From Thermaceae bacterium (lineage in GTDB: Bacteria > Deinococcota > Deinococci > Deinococcales > Marinithermaceae), in contig JALUED010000001.1 in the NCBI GenBank assembly GCA_027053145.1, forward strand, positions 1-6,722: 6,722 nt of DNA, written 5' to 3'. A program made the position numbers and the translations under genes. Below, piece by piece: positions 1 to 4,684 of the stretch; within the stretch, counting starts at the first letter, position 1, and every line of letters starts with the position of its first letter. A model generated the notes under the pieces. It saw nothing but the letters and a program-made list of their open reading frames with translations. It made no database searches and had not been told where the DNA came from.

Positions 1-644
1 GGCGGGAGCTTGCGCTGGCCTACGGCGCCGCCGGCGCCACCGTGATTGCGGTCGATCCCGACGTCGAGCTCGCCACCCAGGTGGCGAGCGAGGTCGAGGA
101 GCGGGGTGGGGGCGCGATCCCCATCCGCGGGGACCTCTCGGTGGCCTTGGACGTGGTCTCCACCTTCGCCAAGGTGGACGAGCTCTTCGGTGTGCTCGAC
201 GGCATCGTGCACGTGACCCGGGGGCAGAGCCAGACTTCTTTCACGGAGCTCCTCGAGGCCGAATGGCACGAGCTTCTGAACGCCGACGTCAAGTCGAGCC
301 TTTTGGTCTTGCAGCATGGGCTTAAGTACTTGGCCGGCGGGGGTTTTGTGGTCTTGGTCCTTCCGCCGCTAAAGCGCCAAGAGCCCCACGTCGCCGCCGT
401 GCGCGGGGCGGTGGCAGGGCTGATCGAGGGTGCGAGCGCGGTCTTCCCCGAGGAGGTGCGGGTGAACGGCGTGATCCCAAGCCGGGATCCTGCGGGGGAG
501 GAATACGATCGCCCCTTGGTTCAGGCTGTCTTGGGGCTTGGCTCGATGGTTTCCGAGGGGGTGCACGGCGAGGTGCTTCGGGTGCGCCTTCCCGAGCCGC
601 CGACGCCGCCCGAGCTTTACGACCTCCTCGCCGACCTGCCATGA
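1..644 (+). CDS. SDR-family protein, catalytically degenerate (5' end missing)
   Basis: The reading frame is open from base 3 to the TGA at 642-644, giving 213 residues; the start and the glycine-rich NAD(P)-binding loop lie left of the window. The fold is recognisable as a short-chain dehydrogenase/reductase: a helix and strand reading RELALAYGAAGATVIAVD, then an acidic GDLS segment, an LLNADVKSS helix like the usual VN-x-x-G-x-F region, and VRVNGVIPS, matching the family's RVNAVAPG. The catalytic parts are gone. The NNAG position reads HVTR, the serine strand ends in LVLPP, and the YxxxK motif reads VAAVR by alignment to the following GAVAGL. An ordinary oxidoreductase role is therefore unlikely; a structural, binding or regulatory role is inference. 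The gene overlaps nrdR by ATGA and probably shares its transcript. An internal GTG at 42 is not the true start, because the Rossmann fold extends upstream of it. Confidence 0.8.
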   Translation, partial: RELALAYGAAGATVIAVDPDVELATQVASEVEERGGGAIPIRGDLSVALDVVSTFAKVDELFGVLDGIVHVTRGQSQTSFTELLEAEWHELLNADVKSSLLVLQHGLKYLAGGGFVVLVLPPLKRQEPHVAAVRGAVAGLIEGASAVFPEEVRVNGVIPSRDPAGEEYDRPLVQAVLGLGSMVSEGVHGEVLRVRLPEPPTPPELYDLLADLP

Positions 645-1087
645 AGTGCCCTTACTGCGGCGCGCAGGAGACCCGGGTGGTGGACACCCGTCCGGTGGAC
701 GGGGGGCTGGCCATCCGGCGGCGGCGGGAATGCGTTCAGTGCGGGCGGCGCTTCACCACCTACGAGCGCCCCCAGCTTGAGCCCCTGATGGTGAAAAAGC
801 GCTCCGGCAAGCGCGAGGCCTTCGATCCCGACAAGCTGCTCCGCGGCCTCAAGCTCGCCTGCGAAAAGCGGCCGGTGGACCCGGAGGTTTTGAAGCGGTT
901 CGCCTATACCTTCGAGGACCAGGTGGAAGGCCCCGAGATCACCTCGGAGGAGATCGGCCGCCGGGCGATGGCGTTTTTAAAGGAGCTCGACCCGGTGGCC
1001 TACATTCGCTTTGCCAGCGTGCACCGGGAGTTTGACAGCGTCGAGCGGTTCATCGAGGAGATCCGGGCACTCGAGGGCGGCGACTAG
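641..1087 (+). CDS. nrdR: NrdR, transcriptional repressor of ribonucleotide reductase genes
   Basis: NrdR represses ribonucleotide reductase genes by binding NrdR boxes; its ATP-cone senses ATP/dATP and so couples repression to the dNTP pool. The 148-residue length is normal for the family. The N-terminal zinc ribbon has Cys3, Cys6, Cys31 and Cys34, with the hallmark VVDTR at 13-17, an arginine-rich RRRREC at 26-31 and RFTTYE at 37-42. The ATP-cone follows from about residue 49 (VKKRSGKREAFD) to about 139. The ATG lies inside the stop of the upstream SDR-like gene (ATGA), and no GGAGG precedes it, so translation probably depends on coupling to that gene. No ribonucleotide reductase gene and no paired NrdR box were seen in the window, so its targets lie elsewhere. 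Identification is very secure. Confidence 0.97.
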   Translation: MKCPYCGAQETRVVDTRPVDGGLAIRRRRECVQCGRRFTTYERPQLEPLMVKKRSGKREAFDPDKLLRGLKLACEKRPVDPEVLKRFAYTFEDQVEGPEITSEEIGRRAMAFLKELDPVAYIRFASVHREFDSVERFIEEIRALEGGD

Positions 1088-1270
1088 CCCAAGGGTGGGC
1101 GCTTCGAACACGAAGGGGCACGCTTGCGACCCCAAGGTTTCTGTGGTTCCTCTAGGGCTTGCGTGGATCCCCTCGCCCGCGGGTCAGGGCGGCGTTGGCT
1201 ACCGAGCGCAAGGCCGCTTCCCGCCCCCAATCCCGGACTTCCGCCGTGGGTCTGTGCTGGAACCGCATGT

Positions 1271-1296
1271 AGGGCAGCAAAAGGGCCTGCCTTTTT
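1271..1296 (+). terminator. Candidate intrinsic terminator downstream of nrdR
   Basis: The stem pairs AGGGCAG (1271-1277) with CTGCCTT (1287-1293), including one G-T pair, around a 9-base loop, and runs into TTTTT at 1292-1296. It lies about 185 bases past the nrdR stop, which is far, and the stem has only five pairs beyond the T tract. Alternative stems compete: GGCCT at 1284-1288 with AGGCC at 1301-1305, and GCCTGC at 1285-1290 with GCAGGC at 1311-1316. Read on the minus strand, the last of these runs into CCTTTT and could act at the end of the tup transcript. Confidence 0.4.
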
Positions 1297-1331
1297 GGGG
1301 AGGCCACCCTGCAGGCGTGCCCGGGGTGAAA

Positions 1332-1364
1332 GCGGCTTTTCGGCGTCGCGAAGCTCCAAGCCGC
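1332..1364. terminator. Inverted repeat, possible terminator for tupC or nrdR
   Basis: GCGGCTT (1332-1338) pairs perfectly with AAGCCGC (1358-1364). Inside the 19-base loop, TTCG and CGAA can also pair. CCGGGG at 1321-1326 and CCCCGG at 1364-1369 could add an outer helix across a bulge. On the plus strand a TTTTT lies at 1378-1382 but is 13 bases past the stem; on the minus strand the stem is followed by only TTTC. It sits 50 bases beyond the tupC stop. The structure is clear, the terminator role is inference. Confidence 0.3.
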
Positions 1365-1413
1365 CCCGGGTCGAGCCTTTTTGCCACCGTGTCCCCAGGG
1401 CGGGGAAGCCGAG

Positions 1414-2088
1414 CTACCAGACCATCTCCCCCGAGAGGAACGCCCGGGTGCGGGGGTCTTTGGGCGCCTCGAAGAACGCCGGAGCCGCCCCCTCCTCCAC
1501 CACCTCGCCGCCGAGGAGAAAGAGCACCCGATCGGCGAGCCTCTTCGCCTGGAAGAGGTTGTGGGTGACGAGGACGATTGCCCGCTCGCTCGCCCTTTCC
1601 TCCCGGATCAGGGCCTCGACGCGGGCGACGTTGGCGGGGTCGAGGTTGGCGGTGGGTTCGTCGAGGAGGAGGCTTTGGGGTTCGACCGCGAGGGCCCGGG
1701 CGAGGGCGAGCCGGATCCGCTCGCCTGCGGAGAGCGTTTTGGCCGGTCGGTGGGCGAGGGGGCCGAGCCCCACCCGAGAAAGCCAGGTAAGGGCGGCTTC
1801 CCGCGCACGGGCCCAGGGCACGCCTTTGAGGCGCAGCCCAAAGGCGGCGTTTTCGAGCACGCTCCGCGCAAGCAGGTAAGGCTGGGGATCAAGGTAGACG
1901 GCGAGCCCCCTTCGCGCGATCTCGCCGGCGTCAGGAGGGAGGAGCCCGGCGAGCAGCCCGAGCAGAGTGCTCTTCCCCGCCCCCGAGGGGCCGAGAACGG
2001 CAAGGACCGTCCCGGGCTCGGCCACGAGGCGCGGGACCCTTAGGGTAAAGCCCGGAAAACGCTTTTCGAGCCCGTGGGCTTCGATCAT
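1414..2088 (-). CDS. tupC: Tungstate ABC importer ATP-binding protein TupC
   Basis: This 224-residue ATPase powers the TupAB importer from the cytoplasmic face. It has every core ABC motif in order: Walker A GPSGAGKST at 33-41, a Q-loop around Gln69 (LDPQP), the signature LSAGE at 119-123 (Ala in place of the usual second Gly), Walker B LLLDEP at 140-145 with Glu144 as the likely catalytic base, D-loop ANLD at 147-150, and switch His176 in VTHN. The short length, with no regulatory domain after the nucleotide-binding domain, fits Tup/single-domain importers. The frame stays open upstream to 2775, but that stretch is antisense-like arginine-rich peptide overlapping tupB. The ATG at 2088 follows GGAGG (minus strand, 2097-2093) by 4 bases and overlaps the tupB stop as ATGA, which decides the start. 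The substrate is assigned from tupA and tupB; the ATPase alone would not show it. Confidence 0.93.
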   Translation of the reverse strand: MIEAHGLEKRFPGFTLRVPRLVAEPGTVLAVLGPSGAGKSTLLGLLAGLLPPDAGEIARRGLAVYLDPQPYLLARSVLENAAFGLRLKGVPWARAREAALTWLSRVGLGPLAHRPAKTLSAGERIRLALARALAVEPQSLLLDEPTANLDPANVARVEALIREERASERAIVLVTHNLFQAKRLADRVLFLLGGEVVEEGAAPAFFEAPKDPRTRAFLSGEMVW

Positions 2089-2723
2089 CCGGCCTCCCGT
2101 TCGCCGAAGAGCACGAGGACCGCGGTGACGAGGAGGGTCACCCCAAGGAGCACCGCCCCGAGCGCGGCCGCGCGCTCGAGCTCCCCCTTCCGCGTCTCGA
2201 TCACCACCGCGGTGGTGAGCACCCGCGTGGCGTGGCGGATGTCGCCGCCGACGATCGTCACCGCCCCCACCTCGCTGATCACCGCCCCAAACCCGGCGGC
2301 GAGCGCCGCCACCACCACCCGCCGGCTTTCGGCGAGCAGGGTGAGGTAGGCCTGGAGCTCGCTCCCGCCGAGGCTTTTCACCAGCCGGCGCACGGGGTTG
2401 GCCTTTTCCGCCACCCCGGCCATGGCGAAGCCCGCGATCAGGGGAAAGGCGAGCACGCTCTCGGCGAGGATCATCCCCGGAATGGTGTAAAGGAGCCCGA
2501 GCGATCCGAGGGGCCCCGAGCGCGAAAGCAGGAAGTAAAAGAAGAGCCCCACCACCACCGGCGGGAGCCCCATCCCGGCGTAGAGCAGGCTGGCGGCGAG
2601 CCGCTGGGGCCGGCCCCGGGCCCCGAGCCAAAGCCCAAGCGGCAGCCCGAAGAGGGCGGCGAGCAGGGTCGCGCTCCCGCTCACGAGGAGGCTTCTCAGG
2701 GTGATCTCGACGAGCTCGTTCAA
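2085..2723 (-). CDS. tupB: Tungstate ABC importer permease TupB
   Basis: This is a 212-residue inner-membrane permease of the COG4662/TupB type. Five hydrophobic spans can be seen near residues 10-35, 45-67, 78-105, 134-157 and 187-207. Between the third and fourth, the segment VRRLVKSLGGSELQAYL corresponds to the EAA loop that docks on the ATPase, with the conserved LG. The stretch ISEVGAVTIVGGD at 149-161 is typical of this permease family. The start is TTG at 2723-2721, which overlaps the TGA of tupA as TTGA; no good ribosome binding site precedes it, so translation should be coupled to tupA. Its stop overlaps tupC by 4 bases. The weak TTG start plus coupling could hold permease output below that of the binding protein, but this is inference. 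Molybdate cannot be excluded, though the family points to tungstate. Confidence 0.9.
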   Translation of the reverse strand: MNELVEITLRSLLVSGSATLLAALFGLPLGLWLGARGRPQRLAASLLYAGMGLPPVVVGLFFYFLLSRSGPLGSLGLLYTIPGMILAESVLAFPLIAGFAMAGVAEKANPVRRLVKSLGGSELQAYLTLLAESRRVVVAALAAGFGAVISEVGAVTIVGGDIRHATRVLTTAVVIETRKGELERAAALGAVLLGVTLLVTAVLVLFGEREAG

Positions 2724-3541
2724 GGCACCGGAATCGGACAGTGGCCGTAGAGGGGTTCGAAAAGGCTTCGGCCAAAGCGGTCTTTTAAGTAGGCGCCGAT
2801 CCTTTCCTGCACGTCTTTCCTAAGGAGGTAGGCGCGGAGCCTTTTTGCGCCCTCGAAGTTGACCCAGGGAAAGCGCTCGGGGTTCGTCGCCATGTAGCTG
2901 TATTGGTTCGTCATGCGCGGGTCGTCGCGGTCGAAGAGGGCGAGGAGGCGCACCCGGTTTCGCATGAAGAGGTAGGTGCCGAGGTCGGTGAGGGTGTAGG
3001 CGCCCTTTTCGCTTGCGAGCACGAGGGTTGCACCCATCCCCGAGCCCGACTCGAGGTACCAGGGCTTGCCCTGGGGCTTCAAGCCGGCGGCGCGCCAGAG
3101 CTCGAGCTCCTTTTGGTGCGTCCCCGACTTGTCCCCGCGGGAGACAAAGAGGGCACCCTTTTGGAAGATCCGCCGGAAGGCGCCCCGCACGTCGGTCGCT
3201 TCGCGCACCCCCGCCGGGTCCTCGGGCGGGCCCACGAGCAGGAAGCGGTTTTTGGCGAGGCAGGCGTGGAGGACGCCCTTTCCCTCTTTGAGGAAGCGGG
3301 CCTCGAGGGCCGGCGCGTGCACAAGCGCAGCGTCGGCGTCGCCGCGGCCGGCGATGGCGAGGGCTTGGCCGGTGCCCACCGCGATGACCTGTACCGGGAT
3401 CCCGGTTTCGGCGGTGAAGCCGCGAAGGATGGCGTCGAGGAGCCCCGAGTCGTGAACGCTGGTTGTGGTGGCGAGCCGCAGGGGGCTTGCCGCGAGCGCG
3501 AGGCCAAGGCCAAGAACGAGCGAAAAGAGCCGTCGGCGCAT
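2720..3541 (-). CDS. tupA: Tungstate-binding protein TupA
   Basis: This is the extracytoplasmic substrate-binding protein (COG2998/TupA), 273 residues, that delivers tungstate to TupBC. It opens with a signal peptide: MRRR, a hydrophobic core at 6-18, and likely cleavage near the ALAAS at 15-19. There is no lipobox cysteine, so it is probably soluble in the periplasm. Family motifs are TTTS at 25-28, DSGLL at 31-35, GTGQAL at 56-61, SRGDKSGTHQKE at 134-145, SGSGMGATL at 165-173 and YTLTDLGTY at 182-190. The TTTS and SRGDxSGTH segments are hallmarks of Tup proteins and belong to the anion-binding face. The ATG at 3541 follows GGAGG by 5 bases, a strong ribosome binding site. It is first in a three-gene operon and starts 56 bases after the S1 gene on the same strand, so read-through from that gene is possible. 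No tungsten or molybdenum enzyme gene lies in the window. Confidence 0.93.
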   Translation of the reverse strand: MRRRLFSLVLGLGLALAASPLRLATTTSVHDSGLLDAILRGFTAETGIPVQVIAVGTGQALAIAGRGDADAALVHAPALEARFLKEGKGVLHACLAKNRFLLVGPPEDPAGVREATDVRGAFRRIFQKGALFVSRGDKSGTHQKELELWRAAGLKPQGKPWYLESGSGMGATLVLASEKGAYTLTDLGTYLFMRNRVRLLALFDRDDPRMTNQYSYMATNPERFPWVNFEGAKRLRAYLLRKDVQERIGAYLKDRFGRSLFEPLYGHCPIPVP

Positions 3542-3546
3542 AAAGA

Positions 3547-3574
3547 CCTCCGTGTGGCAAGCTCATGCTACACG
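3547..3574 (-). promoter_or_regulatory. tupA ribosome binding site with upstream dyad and candidate -10
   Basis: On the plus strand, CGTGTGGCA (3551-3559) and TGCTACACG (3566-3574) form an inverted repeat with a 6-base centre; 8 of 9 positions are symmetric. It ends on the first base of the tupA Shine-Dalgarno (GGAGG, 3551-3547). Read towards tupA, the right arm contains TAGCAT (3570-3565), a 4/6 match to a -10 box that would give a leader of about 17-20 bases; no good -35 is seen. The overlap of dyad and putative -10 suits a repressor operator. The transcript would carry an A-C mismatch in the stem, making an RNA hairpin somewhat weaker. Both roles are inference; the dyad itself is plain. 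Confidence 0.5.
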
Positions 3575-3597
3575 AAGGGCCCTGGCCTTGGGCGCGG

Positions 3598-3969
3598 CTA
3601 GCGCTTTTTGCGGCCTCGCCCTCGCCTTTTTCCCTCGGTTGGGGCGCTGGCTTCGCGGAGGAAGCTCTTCAGCTTGTTTTCGAACTCAGGGGCCTGCCGC
3701 GGCAACCTCCGGGGACGGGGCGGGGCTACGGGCTTGGGCAGGAGCTCCTTGATCGAAAGGTCGAGCCGGCCCTTTTCGTCGCGGCCGAGCACCAGGACCT
3801 CGACCTCCTGCCCCTCGCTAAGGAAGTCCTCAACCCTTTTCACGTACTCGTGGGCGATCTGGCTGATGTGCACCAGGCCCGTCTCGCCGGTCTCCAGCTC
3901 GACAAAGGCGCCGAAGTCCAGGATGCGGGTGACCCGCCCCTTGGCGATGTCGCCGGGTTCCACGGCCAT
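3598..3969 (-). CDS. S1-domain RNA-binding protein, YabR/general stress protein 13 type
   Basis: This protein of 123 residues has one S1 (OB-fold) domain at about 5-76: GRVTRILDFGAFVEL, then GLVHISQIA and a closing LDLSIKEL. The aromatic and histidine residues usual for RNA contact (Phe19, Phe22, His34) are present. After a proline-rich linker comes FENKLKSFLREA (95-106) and a basic KRRGRGRKKR tail. The same order, an S1 domain, an F-x-x-K-L-x-x-F-L helix and a KR-G-R tail, is known from YabR/YugI-type proteins of Bacillus, which associate with ribosomes and stress responses. The frame stays open to 4050, but the residues before MAVEPGD look non-native. The ATG at 3969 follows a GGAGG (3984-3980) by 10 bases, a slightly long spacing. 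It is divergent from the translin-family gene. The precise cellular role is not certain. Confidence 0.88.
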   Translation of the reverse strand: MAVEPGDIAKGRVTRILDFGAFVELETGETGLVHISQIAHEYVKRVEDFLSEGQEVEVLVLGRDEKGRLDLSIKELLPKPVAPPRPRRLPRQAPEFENKLKSFLREASAPTEGKRRGRGRKKR

Positions 3970-3979
3970 CAGCGCGCAG

Positions 3980-4018
3980 CCTCCAGGCCCTGCGGGCCAA
4001 AGCGGGGTTTTGCCTTGG
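3980..4018 (-). promoter_or_regulatory. Structured 5' leader of the S1-domain gene
   Basis: In the direction of the S1 gene, the leader can form CCAAGGC (4018-4012), loop AAAACCCC, GCTTTGG (4003-3997), seven pairs with one G-U. Directly next is GGCCC-GCA-GGGCC (3998-3986), a perfect 5-bp stem with a 3-base loop. One base later comes the Shine-Dalgarno GGAGG (3984-3980). The two stems share bases 3997-3998 and so compete for two pairs or stack. No strong promoter is visible; TAAGCT at 4046-4041 is a possible -10. A role in controlling translation is inference. Confidence 0.4.
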
Positions 4019-4045
4019 GGGTTTGCTTCACGGCCCCCCCAGCTT

Positions 4046-4063
4046 AGCACATATGCTCGAACT
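4046..4063 (+). promoter_or_regulatory. Candidate leaderless promoter of the translin-family gene
   Basis: TATGCT at 4052-4057 matches the TANNNT -10 box and ends 6 bases before the ATG at 4064, so transcription would begin at or next to the start codon. No Shine-Dalgarno precedes this ATG, which agrees with a leaderless transcript. The box lies within AGCA-CATA-TGCT (4046-4057), a small inverted repeat. A convincing -35 was not found; TTGCTT at 4023-4028 is too far upstream for normal spacing. Confidence 0.5.
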
Positions 4064-4642
4064 ATGGAGGACGCGCTTGCCCGCTACCTGGCCGAGGAAA
4101 GCCGGCGCCTCGAGGACGCCCGCGACCGCCTGATCGAGGCCGCCCGCCTCGCCATCAAGCGCTCGAAAAACGCGATCTACGCCGCCATCCGGGGGGACCT
4201 GGAGGCGGCGGACGCCGACCTCGCCGCGGCCTGGCAGGCGGTGGGGGAGCTCCAGGCGACCCTTGCCGGGGCCCCGGAGCTTGCCGGCGAGGAGATCGCC
4301 CAGGTCGCCGAGGGGGAGGCGGTGGAGGCCGAGGTCGTGGTTCGGTTCGTGCGGGGTGGGGCGATCCCGCATCCTGAGGACCTGCCCCGCCGGGTGGGGT
4401 TTTTCGCCTACGTTCACGGGCTTTTCGACGCCACGGGCGAGCTCCTCCGGGCCGCCACCGAGCGGCTCATTAAGGGCGAGCTCACCTTTGCCGAGCGGGC
4501 CCAGGGGGCGATCGAGCGGGTTTACCTCCTTGGGCTTGAGCTGAACCTGAAGCGCTTCGACCTGCGCCGAAAGCTCGACTACGTGAGCGGGAACCTGCAA
4601 AAGCTCGTCGAGTTTCGCTTCCGAGCCAGCCGCGGCTGTTAA
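4064..4642 (+). CDS. Translin/TRAX-family protein, likely RNA-processing nuclease
   Basis: This 192-residue, almost wholly helical protein resembles the translin superfamily (COG2178). Translin and TRAX form the octameric C3PO ribonuclease of animals, and archaeal relatives form similar barrels. The strongest match is FFAYVHGLFDATGELLR (113-129), equivalent to YLLGVADLTGELMR in human TRAX, followed by a FDLRRKLDYVSGNLQKLV helix (165-182) typical of the C-terminal end. The earlier EAVEA at 85-89 aligns with EYVEA of TRAX. The acidic residues recalled as catalytic in human TRAX (Glu126, Glu129, Asp193) thus appear kept as Glu85, Glu88 and Asp122, with Glu126 of the GEL motif also present. The N-terminal third is rich in Ala, Glu and Arg with coiled-coil character. 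The frame is open further upstream, but that part is antisense to the S1 gene; the ATG at 4064 fits the leaderless -10. Nuclease activity is inference. Confidence 0.8.
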   Translation: MEDALARYLAEESRRLEDARDRLIEAARLAIKRSKNAIYAAIRGDLEAADADLAAAWQAVGELQATLAGAPELAGEEIAQVAEGEAVEAEVVVRFVRGGAIPHPEDLPRRVGFFAYVHGLFDATGELLRAATERLIKGELTFAERAQGAIERVYLLGLELNLKRFDLRRKLDYVSGNLQKLVEFRFRASRGC

Positions 4643-4673
4643 CGCTTTTTTCTCGGACCGGCGAAAAGGCGTT
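4641..4673. promoter_or_regulatory. 33-bp dyad in the acyl-CoA dehydrogenase promoter
   Basis: An inverted repeat is centred exactly on A4657. AACGC (4641-4645) mirrors GCGTT (4669-4673), TTTT (4647-4650) mirrors AAAA (4664-4667), and CGG-A-CCG forms the core at 4654-4660. Twelve of 16 positions are exactly symmetric, three more would pair as G-U in RNA, and one mismatches. It starts inside the stop codon of the translin-family gene and touches the first base of the -10 box of the next gene. As RNA it could fold into an 11-bp stem, but no U tract follows, so an operator (for example for a TetR-type acyl-CoA regulator) seems likelier than a terminator. The binding protein is unknown. Confidence 0.55.
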
Positions 4674-4684
4674 ATACTTAGCCC
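4673..4684 (+). promoter_or_regulatory. Candidate leaderless promoter of the acyl-CoA dehydrogenase gene
   Basis: TATACT at 4673-4678 is a 5/6 match to the -10 consensus and lies 6 bases before the ATG at 4685. No Shine-Dalgarno lies between, so a leaderless transcript is likely. The -35 region is poor; the T-rich stretch around 4646-4655 is the only candidate and lies in the dyad. Confidence 0.65.

Larger units (their letters stand above)
1088..1413. other. Intergenic region without a gene, rich in hairpins
   Basis: These 326 bases separate nrdR from the end of tupC, which is transcribed towards nrdR. No frame shows a start, ribosome binding site and protein-like composition together. The region holds a tight hairpin CTTCG-AACA-CGAAG at 1102-1115, a short direct repeat GCTTGCG at 1122-1128 and 1157-1163, a cluster of overlapping stems at 1271-1316, and a longer stem at 1332-1364. 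No tRNA or known riboswitch fold was recognised. Two converging transcripts end here, so termination is the simplest role for the structures. Confidence 0.6.

Noticed and set aside
1199..1387. Small minus-strand frame with a CCPTCG zinc-knuckle-like string
   Set aside because: No ribosome binding site, no second Cys pair, basic low-complexity composition, and it lies across the hairpin cluster.
1088..1413. Possible tRNA or known riboswitch in the longest gene-free stretch
   Set aside because: No cloverleaf with a GTTCRANNC T-loop and no recognisable riboswitch core could be found on either strand.
1381..2043. Plus-strand open frame of 220 codons opposite tupC
   Set aside because: Pro/Gly/Glu-rich and without motifs, while tupC carries all ABC signatures.
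2089..2775. Upstream extension of the tupC frame
   Set aside because: The added peptide is arginine- and alanine-rich noise in antiparallel register with tupB; the ATG at 2088 has a ribosome binding site and an ATGA overlap.
2903..3601. Plus-strand open frame of 232 codons opposite tupA
   Set aside because: tupA on the other strand has unmistakable family motifs; this frame has none and is a shadow.
3608..4063. Upstream extension of the translin-family frame
   Set aside because: It is antisense to the S1 gene, and the -10 box and family similarity begin only at 4064.
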